64,000 nt of DNA. Origin: Leptospira alexanderi serovar Manhao 3 str. L 60. Its GTDB lineage: Bacteria > Spirochaetota > Leptospiria > Leptospirales > Leptospiraceae. A model generated the notes under the pieces. That model ran no database searches. It was not told the DNA's origin and saw nothing but the letters and a program-made list of their open reading frames with translations. A program made the position numbers and the translations under genes. This document shows positions 1 to 32,812 of the stretch, piece after piece. Each line of letters starts with the position of its first letter. The stretch's first letter is position 1. The DNA lies in NCBI RefSeq assembly GCF_000243815.2, contig NZ_AHMT02000052.1, positions 35,001 through 99,000 on the forward strand. The letters run 5' to 3'.

Positions 1-448
<448 letters not shown>

Positions 449-475
449 AACAACTTTGGACGCAAGGGGAGAATC

Positions 476-2992
<2,517 letters not shown>

Positions 2993-3126
2993 AGGAATGT
3001 TTATTTATCATTAAAAATTCATACTTTGAAAGTAACTTTTCAGTTGTGTCTCTTTTGAACGTATCTTTTTCAAGTACAAATGAGTTCCTACAATTTTAGA
3101 AAATTCGAATATTCCTGTTTTGTTTG

Positions 3127-4236
<1,110 letters not shown>

Positions 4237-4296
4237 ATTCTTCTCACGATAAAACGAAGAGAAATGAGAAATGCAAGTGAAAATTTCTGAAATCAA

Positions 4297-4725
<429 letters not shown>

Positions 4726-5151
4726 TTATTTCCTTTTTTCTTGGAAGTTTTCTTTTTGGGGCGCGCCTGAGAAACTCAGGCACAACGCTTCCTTATCTTT
4801 ATCGTTCCCAGGAAAAAATGATCTTTCAAGATCGCGATTCTTAAGAAAAACAAGAGCGTGTTCGATCAGGTCGTCGAGTTCCTCCGTTTCTTTGTCGGAT
4901 TCGATATAATCGAAAGAAAGATGGGCAAGTTCGCAGCGTAGATAGTTCGTTAGCTTTTCTTGAGAGGTGTCCCGAAGAGAGAATTCGTGTAACCAATCTT
5001 TGAGGATCTTTTCTCCGGATTTGAAATTTATTTCCGGCTGAGCCGATTTTTCTATTCTACTGATTTCTTCGTCGAGTTTCCGGAGAACAAATGAATCATC
5101 TTCTTTGAAATTTCCATCGAGAATATTGTCTTCGATACGCCTTGCGTCCAA
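4726..5151 (-). CDS. Hypothetical acidic, charged protein with repeat-derived C-terminus
   Basis: A 141-residue protein I do not recognise. It is highly charged, predicted helical, with heptad-like stretches (SFVLRKLDEEISRIEKS; DKETEELDDLIEHALVFL) and no signal peptide. The only start in frame is TTG at 5151. An ATG at 5179 in another frame would read MSDFCSFPKIG and then need a one-base shift, so the N-terminus is uncertain. The last about 20 codons lie in a dispersed repeat: bases 4771-4793 are identical to 17278-17300. The natural C-terminus may therefore have been replaced by repeat sequence. It lies between the two lipase paralogues on the same strand. Confidence 0.5.
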   Translation of the reverse strand: MDARRIEDNILDGNFKEDDSFVLRKLDEEISRIEKSAQPEINFKSGEKILKDWLHEFSLRDTSQEKLTNYLRCELAHLSFDYIESDKETEELDDLIEHALVFLKNRDLERSFFPGNDKDKEALCLSFSGAPQKENFQEKRK

Positions 5152-5347
5152 TTTTTGGAAAAGAACAAAAGTCGCTCATATTGTTAGAATCTCCTGAAAT
5201 TATGGAATAGAAATTGGTTATAATTTGTTGCAAGGATTCTTCCTGCAAGAAAAAGCTAAAATCCCCGAGTCGAGTGATTCAGCCACAATGCTATTCGGAT
5301 AAAATCGACAAGATCAAATTTTTGAATTCGATACTTTCTCACATAAA

Positions 5348-5535
5348 TAACGTGAGCAGGGTCGTAAGAAATCCATGATTTATCTTTCTGTAGGAAATTG
5401 GAATCTGAACTTTGTAAATCTATTCTTAAAATGTGGAACTACAACAAATCGTGATTTTACGAACAAATTCTAAAAGTAGGGATTTCTACTTTTAGAAAAT
5501 TCTTTCTCATTTTTCTTACGCCGAACTCATGTTAA
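5348..5535 (+). repeat. MITE-like element, copy A (188 bp, terminal inverted repeats)
   Basis: The left end reads TAACGTGAGCAGGGTCGTAA and the right end, read on the opposite strand, TTAACATGAGTTCGGCGTAA. These ends match the other copies at 14.2 and 24.8 kb. The interior carries a hairpin near 5475-5500 (CTAAAAGTAGGGATTTCTAC followed by TTTTAGA) and the block AAATGTGGAACTACAACAAAT shared, with changes, by the other copies. It has no coding capacity. It sits in the 510-base gap between the 141-residue ORF and lipase copy 2. Confidence 0.75.
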
Positions 5536-5664
5536 ATAGAAAAAGTTGGTGGAATTCTTTAGAAAATCCTGTTAAAGATTGTGGAACAGAACGAAATTGA
5601 AGGATCTTAGAATATTATAAAAATTGAAACTATAGAACGAATGAGACTGCCGTTGTAAACATTT

Positions 5665-6810
<1,146 letters not shown>

Positions 6811-6919
6811 ATCCTTCAAAGAAAAACGAAAGATTGAAAAATGCAAGAGATAATTCTTAAAGGATCAAAAGAGATTACGGAAGGAAAACGGGAAACGAAG
6901 TTTCAAAAAATCGAATGCT

Positions 6920-7576
<657 letters not shown>

Positions 7577-7665
7577 ATCGGTAAAGGGAAAAGAATGTTC
7601 CTTTCCTATATGGGCCTCCGTAAGTTCGATAAGAGTCCGTTTTCCAAAGATGTATTCCGGTCTGG

Positions 7666-10916
<3,251 letters not shown>

Positions 10917-10997
10917 ACTTCTCAGGATTTAAGGAACCTCTTCTCTGTCAGGTAAAAAATATCCTTTTCGGTGAAACCGAAAGCGTAAAATGAGTCC

Positions 10998-12305
<1,308 letters not shown>

Positions 12306-12328
12306 TTTTTTTCAAGTATTTTCTTTTG

Positions 12329-13151
<823 letters not shown>

Positions 13152-13446
13152 ACGGTCTTCTTTCCTTTTTTATTCATCTCTACATAATAGAGTGTCTAAA
13201 ATTCTGCGTCTAAACGTGGAATTTGCGTTCAAATTAACGGTACTCTATTTTACAAAGATCGGTAAGAATCTTGGAGCGTGTCAGCGTGGGGCTGAAGTAA
13301 GAAAAAAGTTCTCCGCTTCGCGTCTACTTCAAGTTCACGGAATCTCGTTTTCATTTTGCAACTTGCGGAAAGCGAAACGTTTAATGACAACGCGCCACTC
13401 GCGGGAAATGATTTTACATCTCTGAAAGAATCCCCAATTTTAGAAT
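13152..13446. other. Gene-free stretch between the TPR-like gene and a broken gene
   Basis: About 295 bases without a convincing gene, repeat or hairpin. It presumably holds the end of the asnS/TPR transcript and the promoter of the following gene, but I cannot point to either. Confidence 0.35.
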
Positions 13447-14233
13447 ATGAATGTTCGAGTCTTTCGATTTAAGTTGTTGTATTTGATCTTTTCCCTTTTT
13501 TCGGTGGAATCGTATTATTTTTTTTGAATGCTTTCCTGTTTGTGCGAAAAGGCGTGCTCGCATCCTATAAACAATCTTTGTTTCAGAGAAACAAAATAGA
13601 TTGGCCCTCCGATTGTGAATACTCGGCTCGTTCGAAGGATCTTGTTGCCGAGAAAACAAAACTTCCCGCGGAGGTTTGTACGGACGCGATCGATTCTCTA
13701 CAAAACGAATCGCCTAAGGATTGCGAATACAACAATGTCGCGTTGGGTGAGGACGGTAAAATCGATTTGTATCGCTATCGGGATTTTTTGGGTAGGGCGC
13801 CGATTCGATTTTTTTCGCCGGGGAAGGGGGAGTTCTTAGGTGAATTGTTATGCGACACTACGCTTATAATGAAAATCGAATCTACTTTTTATATGACGAA
13901 CGCACGATTCCCGCTAAAACGAAACTTTTAAAATTTATCGCGTATGAGTTTTTATCGAACCGAAACGGCGAAGTTTCGGAGAAAATTCGGATGAAACGGT
14001 TGAGAAGCGATCGCTGGATTCGGTATTATAAACCGGAAACGAAAGAATGGATTGCGTTTTTCAAGTTTCGAGGAATGGGTGATTGCGGAACGTATTTTCG
14101 GTATCAACCATCGGAGCAAAATCTTCCCGTTCTTGTCGAAATTCGCGCAAAATTGGAATGTGATGGAACTGAAGCCTATTCCGCGGACGAGGTTCCGACT
14201 ACATGGAAACAATATGAAGTTCCGTTCGATTGA
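13447..14233 (+). pseudogene. Hypothetical secreted protein, broken by at least two frameshifts
   Basis: Three frame segments look like one gene. From ATG 13447 a signal-peptide-like start (MNVRVFRFKLLYLIFSLF) runs into a stop just after a T8 run at 13518-13525. Adding one T would join it to the frame LNAFLFVRKGVLASYKQSL, which continues to about 13850. The last part (RHYAYNENRIYFLYDERT to the stop at 14233, ending EVPTTWKQYEVPFD) is again in another frame, the switch lying between 13841 and 13930. The protein has Cys pairs (SDCEY, KDCEY) and no recognised domain. It may be a real pseudogene or a victim of base-calling errors. A MITE-like element follows directly. Confidence 0.5.
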
Positions 14234-14244
14234 AAAGAGTGATA

Positions 14245-14434
14245 AGAAAGCGAATTCGGCGTAAGAAAACGAAAAAGAATTTTCTAAAGTAGAAATTCCT
14301 ACAATTTCAGAATTTGTTCGTAAAATCGCGATTTGTTGTAGCTCCCACATTTTAAAAATAAATTTACAAAGTTCAAATTCCAACTTCCTACAGAAAAATA
14401 AATCATGGATTTCTTACGACCCTGCTTATTGTTA
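14245..14434 (-). repeat. MITE-like element, copy B (reverse orientation, one end eroded)
   Basis: Compared with copies A and C this copy runs in the opposite direction. It begins with a degraded end (CGAATTCGGCGTAAGAAAAC around 14251-14270) and ends with TTCTTACGACCCTGC and a diverged tip near 14434. The interior shares TTTGTTCGTAAAATCGCGA and TTGTAGCTCCCACATTTTAA with the other copies. It lies 12 bases after the stop of the broken hypothetical gene. Non-coding. Confidence 0.68.
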
Positions 14435-14734
14435 CATTAAGAAGTTGAATCGGATTATAGGGACAATCTAAATTTTGTCGTAGTTCCTGATTCATAGCTT
14501 CGTTTCGCAATAAAGAATCATGAGAACTTCTTCGCCGTATTAACGAAGAACAAAAATAAGTCGGTCACTTATGGCAAACATGAGTGTTTACAGAATCGAT
14601 TTGTATAAAATAACCTAAATCTTATCGTAAGACAGTGTTCGCAACTCGGGCGTTTATCAATGCTCCTTACCAATGATCGAACTTACGACGTTGAAATTGG
14701 TAAGGAGGCCTGCACGTTCGTACAGTTCTTGAGT
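14435..14734. other. Gene-free stretch downstream of the acyl-CoA dehydrogenase
   Basis: 300 bases containing no supported gene. I see no strong terminator hairpin for the leftward dehydrogenase gene. Confidence 0.35.
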
Positions 14735-16492
<1,758 letters not shown>

Positions 16493-16909
16493 TTCAAATC
16501 CTTTATGAATTTTTATTCAAATGCGTTTTGGTTTCTTTACCACTCAGGATTTGCGTTGTGCTCATGGAAATCGAAATTCTTTTATCGAACGGCGTTTGGA
16601 TAATCGAAATCGATTTATTTTTGAATTTTTTATCCGTAGGAAGTCTTCGACAGGGATTTCGATTTTGAGAGGTGAAACCTCTTCTTATTTTACTCCACAA
16701 ATTCGGTTTCTTGCAAGAAGAATCGGTATGTTCGAATGGAAGATTCTCTATAAAAAAAGTAGCTGAAAGGATGCGATTGTTTGAAAAGTTTCAGCCGACA
16801 GGGGTATTGATCAATGAGGTTAAAAAAAGTCTTTCTAAGAGACTTTCAAAATGGCAGGGTTTTTTCTTTCAATTCTTAAGGGGCGCTCGATAAAACTCAG
16901 TGTTTTGCT

Positions 16910-17121
<212 letters not shown>

Positions 17122-17123
<2 letters not shown>

Positions 17124-17246
17124 ATTTCGCGACCCGTAGAAAGCGAAATTGCCAGCGAACAGCGGAGCATTACCGAGCGATCCCTAGAGAGCGAGGTTGA
17201 GTTTTGTAAGCGGCTCTCAACGAAGTTGAGAAAGAAAGCGAAATAG
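17122..17246. repeat. 125-bp hairpin-ended insertion inside the inverted repeat
   Basis: The segment starts CTATTTCGC and ends GCGAAATAG, its inverted complement. It contains further internal hairpins (CTCTCAAC-GAAG-TTGAG near 17213) and GAGCGA/AGCGA motifs. The partner arm near 21.14-21.17 kb lacks it: there the flanking sequence CGAGTCTTTCCGCCT runs directly into CCACCC. It therefore looks like a small mobile or REP-like element seen next to its own empty site. More GC-rich than its surroundings. Confidence 0.6.
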
Positions 17247-17496
17247 AGTTATTCTCCCCTCCACCCAAAAATCAGGGGAAACTCAGGCACAACGCTTCCT
17301 GAACTCAGCAAACACCTTCCTATGGGTCGGTGTTTAGGGCGCGTTGAAGAAACTCAGCAGAACGCTTCCCATGGGGCGCGTTCTGGGACGATCGTTTCAC
17401 AGAAGATTGTCGTAATTCCGACAGATTTATCTTTAGATTCAAGTACTTGTGGTGCCCTTAGAAAGTGCGACACTTTAGTTTCTTATTCGCCCAAAC

Positions 17497-17520
17497 TTCC
17501 TTAGGCCGAACTCATGTTAA
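17497..17520 (+). repeat. Solo MITE-like terminal repeat
   Basis: TTAGGCCGAACTCATGTTAA with its left flank matches the right end of MITE copy A (5511-5535) nearly base for base. No full element is attached, so this is a relic end or part of the mosaic. Confidence 0.5.
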
Positions 17521-17574
17521 GTTAATGTTTTTTGAATATTCAAAAAACATATTTCTCAGGAATCGGCGGTTTAA

Positions 17575-17609
<35 letters not shown>

Positions 17610-17660
17610 TCAATCCACTCGTTCAAGCAGTCGAAACACCAAAAAAATCAGAGACTATTC

Positions 17661-17939
<279 letters not shown>

Positions 17940-18149
17940 CGCAATCATAACCCGTAAAACCAAAACAATCTCATTTCAAGCTGTTTTTACCCTTTTTTAA
18001 GATGAAGTAACGTGCCGCTACCCCCTATGCTTTTTCCCATCACAAGATTTTCGAGCAAATAAAATCGATTGAATTCGGAAATAAATTGCAATTCTCATTT
18101 TTTTACTAATACTGAAGCATTAATTTAAATTCTCAGGAACCTTATTCTT

Positions 18150-19172
<1,023 letters not shown>

Positions 19173-19612
19173 GATCGTTTAGAGAAACTCATACTCGCGC
19201 ATTTCCTAAGGATCGTTCGGACGGTCTTCGAAAAAAAAACGATTTTGAATTTTATAATTTTCATATATTCAGAAAATATTATTCATTTTTTCCCTCTTCG
19301 AAACCAGGCCGTAGCTCCGATCGATCCACTGAGAATGATTCTTTTAAAAAAATGCAGATTTGCAATGATCGACCTCGCTTTGATGGGATTGCAATTTCAA
19401 TTCTCAACTTGTGAAGTTGGCTATGAACCTTGTATTTCAAAAATAGAATTGCTGAAAAATTAATTCTCCATCCGTTTCTGTTTCATAAAAGCGGTCAATT
19501 GAAACAGTTTTGCTAATCGGAACTATAGAATCGTTCAACAACTCTAATGAAAATCTCCAAAAAAAATCAAGATTTACGGATAAAGTTCCTTTGTTTCGAA
19601 AGAATTACAAAT
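19173..19612. other. Gene-free stretch between convergent genes
   Basis: 440 bases between a rightward membrane-protein gene and leftward cysteine synthase. A 72-codon frame (19245-19463) has no family resemblance or ribosome-binding site and is not accepted. No clear terminator hairpin is visible. Confidence 0.35.
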
Positions 19613-20593
<981 letters not shown>

Positions 20594-20732
20594 AACATTT
20601 ACTTCCCATCCTGTAAATTTTATACCATCAAGTTTTAAAGCGTGAAGTTCAAAAAACGGACAGCCCTGCCCTTGCAAACAAAAACCGGATTAGACAAACG
20701 AATTGATCGCCACAAGTTCTAAATCAAATAGA

Positions 20733-20770
20733 TTATCACTTATCGTCACTCTGTTCTTTGTAAGTGATAA
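20733..20770. promoter_or_regulatory. Inverted repeat upstream of cysteine synthase
   Basis: Perfect 10-base arms TTATCACTTA and TAAGTGATAA separated by 18 bases, 140 bases upstream of the cysK start. It could be a regulator-binding site or a hairpin in the leader. No matching regulator is encoded next to it. Confidence 0.4.
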
Positions 20771-21139
<369 letters not shown>

Positions 21140-21370
21140 GGGTGGGGGTGGAGGCGGAAAGACTCGGGAGATTTTTCTTTACCAGAAAATCATACTTTTT
21201 GCAAGTAAAAAGCCTCATTCTTGTCGGAACACTTGCATTTTATTGTATGTAAAGTTCTATCCACTAACCCTTTAATCACTAACACGTCGGAACACTTGAA
21301 AAATCTGCGTTTTTGATCCTTCTTATTCCAAAATCCTCCTTAACTTGTGGGGTTGGTTATGGCTATGACA
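21140..21370 (-). repeat. Right arm of the long imperfect inverted repeat (partner 16910-17123)
   Basis: The reverse complement of this segment matches 16910-17123, without the 125-bp hairpin insertion present in the left arm. Shared blocks include AGGATCAAAAAC, GTGGATAGAACTTTACATA and TTACTTGCAAAAAGTATGA. It abuts the truncated end of an IS982-like transposase fragment. Confidence 0.75.
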
Positions 21371-21377
21371 GATAACG

Positions 21378-21649
<272 letters not shown>

Positions 21650-21724
21650 ATTTAACCCTTTTCTTGCTGGAAAATTTTGGTTCAATATGGATCTGGCGTT
21701 TTGAGTACAAGATCTTTCTCTGTT

Positions 21725-21751
21725 TTCCTTCTTACGACCCTGCTCACGTTA
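21725..21751 (-). repeat. Solo MITE-like terminal repeat
   Basis: TTCTTACGACCCTGCTCACG followed by TTA is the exact reverse complement of the left end of MITE copy A (from 5348). Only this end is present, beside the IS982 remnant. Confidence 0.55.
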
Positions 21752-21759
21752 GAATAAAT

Positions 21760-21794
21760 ACTCAACCTTTCAAAGTGAAATCGAAAGGTTGAGT
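21760..21794 (-). terminator. Strong hairpin downstream of the Kelch lipoprotein gene
   Basis: Perfect 12-base stem ACTCAACCTTTC / GAAAGGTTGAGT with an 11-base loop, starting 27 bases after the leftward stop at 21821. The minus-strand sequence that follows is AT-rich but lacks a clean T run, so termination is likely but not proven. Confidence 0.5.
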
Positions 21795-21820
21795 TACAAC
21801 AAAGATTCTTTATATTAAAC

Positions 21821-23074
21821 TTATCTTATGGAAAGAATCCCACTAAACGTCGCTCCCCCTCCTGGTAGTGGAAGTACAAGTGGCTCTGTCATTCCAACGA
21901 AGAAACCATCGTTTGGTATGTTCGGTAAATGACACCATGTATCTGTGTTTGGATTATAACGAAGTGTAGTTTGTACGAGTCCAGTATTTCTTCCAGTCGC
22001 AATCACTACGGAACCGTCTCCTTCTAGATAAGCCCCGTGTTCTGTTCGTGGTCCGGGCATAGATAACATTGTCCAATTATTTGTGTTGGGATTATAAATC
22101 TCAATCGTTTGTCTATAGACCCCATTCGAATCCCCTCCCACAACCAATAAACGACCGTCCTGTAGTAGGGTTGCCGTATGTGCGTTTCGAGATTGGTTTA
22201 AAGACGGACCGTCCACCCATTGATCGGTCTGAGGATTATAAATTAAAGTAGAGCTGAAACTGGAACTGTCCGTACCTGTGTTACCAAGCCCGCCGACAAC
22301 CATCACTCGACCATCATTCAAACGAGTTGCTGTATGGTAAATTCTTGCCGGTTGAATCGGTCCCGTTTCGGTCCATTGTCCAGTAGCAGGATTATAAATT
22401 TCTGATCTTGTATCTCCTATAAAAAGAGTCCCTCCACTTGCAAGAAGCCTACCATCTGCAAGCACAGTCAATATATGTCCGCCTCGGGGCGTATTCATGG
22501 AATTCGCATTTATATGCCGAGTATCGCTAATGAGTTCTCCGGTTACGGGATCAAAAGTCTGTACTCCCGCAGTATCTAGAATTTCCGTAGTGTCCATTTC
22601 ATACTCACTTAAATCAAATCCTCCTGAAATCAAAACCCTAGTGGGAGAAATTGCCGCAGCGGCCGGTTTATATCTATTCAGATTTAATCGAGGCCCAAAA
22701 CTCCACGCCGCTCCATTTGCTATTGGAAAAAAATAGCTCAGTATGTCTGTAGTGGATACGACTATACCATTGTCTAACGCGGTAAGAGTTTGAGATGAGG
22801 TGGGAAATTCATTTCTGGACCATTCGCGTAAATTCGTTGTACAAGCACTAGTAGCCGATTCTGTAGCTGGAGTTTCCACAGGAGGAAGACTTGGTAGACT
22901 ATTTTCTGGCTGTCCAGCGGCTGACTGGCCTCCTTTAGAGTTATCCGTAGAAGTTGTTGTAGTTTGTTGATTAAGAAATGGTAATAAGTTATCTTTTCCA
23001 GCTTCATGTTTACAATTCAAAATAATTGTAACTAATAAAAATATAATAAATATTTTTCTTTGTATCATAATCAT
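21821..23074 (-). CDS. Kelch-repeat beta-propeller lipoprotein
   Basis: 417 residues. A lipoprotein signal (MIMIQRKIFIIFLLVTIILNC, Cys at 21) is followed by a low-complexity Thr/Ser/Gln/Pro linker (QQTTTTSTDNSKGG onward). Then come Kelch-type blades with recurring units such as HILTVLADGRLLASGG, HTATRLNDGRVMVVGG and HTATLLQDGRLLVVGG, each followed by an IYNPxTxxW-type strand. Such propellers are usually surface or periplasmic binding modules; the ligand is unknown. Blade spacing of about 48-50 residues suggests six blades. It lies between an IS982 remnant and an IS5 element, with a strong hairpin after its stop. Confidence 0.82.
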   Translation of the reverse strand: MIMIQRKIFIIFLLVTIILNCKHEAGKDNLLPFLNQQTTTTSTDNSKGGQSAAGQPENSLPSLPPVETPATESATSACTTNLREWSRNEFPTSSQTLTALDNGIVVSTTDILSYFFPIANGAAWSFGPRLNLNRYKPAAAAISPTRVLISGGFDLSEYEMDTTEILDTAGVQTFDPVTGELISDTRHINANSMNTPRGGHILTVLADGRLLASGGTLFIGDTRSEIYNPATGQWTETGPIQPARIYHTATRLNDGRVMVVGGLGNTGTDSSSFSSTLIYNPQTDQWVDGPSLNQSRNAHTATLLQDGRLLVVGGDSNGVYRQTIEIYNPNTNNWTMLSMPGPRTEHGAYLEGDGSVVIATGRNTGLVQTTLRYNPNTDTWCHLPNIPNDGFFVGMTEPLVLPLPGGGATFSGILSIR

Positions 23075-23233
23075 TCCTTAGCAAGTGATACTTTATCTAC
23101 GGTTGCATATTTCGTTTTATGCCACTTTAGTAATGAAATTGGTGTAATTTTTATAGTCAAGGTAACTTTTTTAAAAGCCCGTTTAAATGTAACATAAGTC
23201 AAAGTAGTAAGTCCTAACTCTGATATGTATGTA

Positions 23234-24713
<1,480 letters not shown>

Positions 24714-24790
24714 TATGTAGTTGGTAAAAATAATTTAAAGATTGGATATTTTAGGATAATCAGTGTTATTTTGCTGGGAAAATAGAGTTT

Positions 24791-24970
24791 TTAACGTGAG
24801 TTCGGCGTAAGAAATCCATGATTCATTTTTTCTATTGAAATTTGAACTTTAAATCTATTCTTAAAATGTGGGAACTACGACAAATCGCGATTTTACGAAC
24901 GAATTTTAAAAGTAGGGACTCCTACTTTTAGAAAGTTCTTTCTGATTTTCTTATACCGAATTCACGTTAA
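24791..24970 (+). repeat. MITE-like element, copy C (180 bp, best-preserved ends)
   Basis: Starts TTAACGTGAGTTCGGCGTAA and ends with the inverted complement carrying three changes (ATACCGAATTCACGTTAA on the plus strand). The interior has ACTACGACAAATCGCGATTT and a hairpin around 24908-24935 (AAAAGTAGG with CCTACTTTT). It lies immediately beyond the histidine kinase stop, in the 250 bases between the IS5 element and that gene. The terminal repeats of about 24 bases without coding capacity are the hallmark of a MITE. Confidence 0.78.
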
Positions 24971-24971
24971 T

Positions 24972-26321
<1,350 letters not shown>

Positions 26322-26542
26322 TTCGGCTTTGGAAAAGTCATTCTCATCTTATTTTTATCTTGAGTTTTTTTAGAATATGCGAGCATATGCTCATTATTTC
26401 GAGAAGAAAGGGTTATAGATCGAGAAGATTTATTTTTACCGTACATCTTTCCGGATCGGTCGCAAATATGTAATCCTATTCAGAACAATCCTCCGATCCA
26501 GTATACAATAAAATTCCGAAGAACCCGGGGAGTTCATCAAAA
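26322..26542. promoter_or_regulatory. Divergent intergenic region, histidine kinase / copper-related operon
   Basis: 221 bases between oppositely oriented starts, so both promoters should lie here. I see no clear consensus -35/-10 pair or palindrome to name an operator. Confidence 0.35.
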
Positions 26543-28563
<2,021 letters not shown>

Positions 28564-28602
28564 GAATTTTAGAATATTAGAAAGTTTTTATAGGAGAAAG
28601 AT

Positions 28603-28917
<315 letters not shown>

Positions 28918-28923
28918 AAGAAA

Positions 28924-29939
<1,016 letters not shown>

Positions 29940-29964
29940 CATATAACGTGTTTAGGGAAATGTT

Positions 29965-30558
29965 TTGAAAGAAAGAATTCTGTTTATCTTCGTTTTGACT
30001 TTCGGAATCGGGCTCGGTTTTTTCGGTTGGAAAGAATGGAAATCCAAATCGAAAACTATGGAACCGATCTTTATAGAAAAATGGTCTTCTTCTACTTTGA
30101 AGAATACGGAAAATTTGGAAATCCTTTTGAGCTCCATTCCGGGAAAGTTGAAACTCGTTTACTTCGGGTTTTCGCATTGTCCTGACATGTGTCCAAGGGC
30201 AATTCTAGATATGTCCGCTGCGGTTAAGGAACTGGGCGAGGATGGAAAGAATCTGACGCCCGTATTTATCAGCGTGGATCCGGAGAGGGATTCTCCCGAA
30301 TTACTTGCAAAATATGTAAAACGGTTTCCGGGTGAAAGATTGATCGCTTTGACTGGAGAAAAAACGAAGCTTGATTTACTCCAGAATGAATTCGGCGTGG
30401 TTTCGAAAAAGGTAAGCGTTCCTCAATGGAAAGACGGTTATACCGTGGACCATACCATTTTTCTGTATGTCCTAGATGATCAAAGTAGAATTCTTGCTAC
30501 CTTTCCCGGAGGGATGGACGGAAAAACTCTTGCGGAAGGGATTCGGAAATTCTTATAA
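29965..30558 (+). CDS. SCO1/SenC/PrrC-type copper chaperone
   Basis: 197 residues with one N-terminal membrane anchor (ILFIFVLTFGIGLGFFGW) and a thioredoxin-fold domain. The copper-binding motif is HCPDMC, with Cys at 72 and 76, and the third ligand His is in YTVDHTIF (about 163). The ISVDPERDSPELLAKY stretch is typical of the family. SCO proteins deliver copper to CuA sites or keep copper-site thiols reduced. The start is TTG 26 bases after the multicopper oxidase stop, with AGGGA upstream. It completes what looks like one copper-handling transcript from 26543. Confidence 0.9.
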   Translation: MKERILFIFVLTFGIGLGFFGWKEWKSKSKTMEPIFIEKWSSSTLKNTENLEILLSSIPGKLKLVYFGFSHCPDMCPRAILDMSAAVKELGEDGKNLTPVFISVDPERDSPELLAKYVKRFPGERLIALTGEKTKLDLLQNEFGVVSKKVSVPQWKDGYTVDHTIFLYVLDDQSRILATFPGGMDGKTLAEGIRKFL

Positions 30559-30579
30559 ACAAAAGCATATTAGATGTCA

Positions 30580-30784
30580 GTGGTTAGGGTTTTAAGTCAA
30601 AATCTATCCTGTTTTCCATTCAACCCCACGTGTGGGTTTCAAGATGTTAGTTATTAGGAATTAGTGGTTAGGGTTTTAAGTCAAAATCTATCCTGTTTTC
30701 CATTCAACCCCACGTGTGGGTTTCAAGATGTTAGTTATTAGGAATTAGTGGTTAGGGTTTTAAGTCAAAATCCATTCTGTTTTC
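30580..30784 (+). repeat. 84-bp tandem repeat with degenerate CRISPR repeats at one end of the array
   Basis: Units start at 30580, 30664 and 30748 (the third merges into the first regular repeat), each beginning GTGGTTAGGGTTTTAAG. Each complete unit contains TTCAACCCCACGTGTGGG, a shortened form of the CRISPR repeat, followed by TTTCAAGATGTTAGTTATTA. Between copies only a few bases differ. Because the array appears to be read leftwards, this is the trailer (oldest) end, where degenerate repeats are expected. Confidence 0.8.
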
Positions 30785-32218
<1,434 letters not shown>

Positions 32219-32381
32219 GCTAAAGATTAGTTTAGTAGTTTCTGTAATTTCGACAAGATAAAATTGCCCAATTGGTTGTATTTTGCAGAACTTGCCGATG
32301 ATATCGGCGGACTGAATTCCGAGATCAAGCCTTTTTCAATTTGACATACTTTGAAAGAAAACCAATTAGTGAATCGCTGAA
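32219..32381 (-). promoter_or_regulatory. Probable CRISPR leader
   Basis: A non-coding AT-rich stretch adjoining the perfectly conserved end of the array, between it and the DMT-type gene. If the array is read leftwards, its promoter and integration signals should be here. Assigned from repeat orientation and the degenerate opposite end; no specific motif is certain. Confidence 0.45.
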
Positions 32382-32735
32382 TTATATTTCTGCGGGAGTT
32401 TTATCGTAGAACGCAAACCCAACCGCCGCTAAAATTAAAAAGAAACTCACCACATGATTCCATCTGATCTTTTCCTTTAAAATCAAGGAAGCAAATAAGA
32501 TGAAAATGGAGATAGTGATGATCTCTTGTAGGATTTTAAGTTGAAAGGCGCTGTAACCTTCCTCTCCGTAGCCGATTCGATTGGCGGGAACCATCAAGAC
32601 ATATTCGAAAAGTGCGATTCCCCAGCTGAGTAAAATTGTTAAAGGAAGATTCCATCCGTGAAAAAACTTCAAATGACCATACCAAGCGAAGGTCATAAAT
32701 AGATTGGAGCAAACGAGAAGAAAGAAGGTTTTCAT
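32382..32735 (-). CDS. DMT-type small membrane protein (DUF486)
   Basis: 117 residues from the ATG at 32735, which gives the common family start MKTFFLLVCSNLFMTFAWYGHL. Four membrane segments are visible: FFLLVCSNLFMTFAWYG, LTILLSWGIALFEYVLMVPA, ITISIFILFASLIL and VVSFFLILAAVGFAFYD. ANRIGYGEEGYSAFQLKILQE between segments 2 and 3 is the DUF486 signature. The family belongs to the drug/metabolite transporter superfamily; substrate unknown. A longer frame to 32771 has no better start. It lies just left of strong hairpins that separate it from the hsp20 genes. Confidence 0.85.
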   Translation of the reverse strand: MKTFFLLVCSNLFMTFAWYGHLKFFHGWNLPLTILLSWGIALFEYVLMVPANRIGYGEEGYSAFQLKILQEIITISIFILFASLILKEKIRWNHVVSFFLILAAVGFAFYDKTPAEI

Positions 32736-32790
32736 AAAAGAATAAAAATTTACGGAGCTATGGATAGGCAATTCGGATTTGAGAAAAGAG

Positions 32791-32812
32791 CCCCGAAAGA
32801 CTCGGGGTTTTT
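32791..32812 (+). terminator. Bidirectional-looking terminator hairpin
   Basis: Stem CCCCGA / TCGGGG with a five-base loop, followed by TTTTT on the plus strand and preceded by AAAAGAG, so it could also act on leftward transcripts from the hsp20 pair before the DMT gene. Confidence 0.6.

Noticed and set aside
13414..13659. 81-codon leftward open frame over the start of the broken hypothetical gene
   Set aside because: The sense strand encodes a signal-peptide-like sequence; the antisense frame shows nothing.
16521..16893. Two overlapping short open frames upstream of the acyl-CoA dehydrogenase
   Set aside because: Basic, aromatic-rich peptides without a start signal; nothing distinguishes them from chance frames in AT-rich DNA.
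19245..19463. 72-codon open frame between the DUF5683-like gene and cysK
   Set aside because: No ribosome-binding site, no recognisable domain and no signal peptide; lies in AT-rich spacer.
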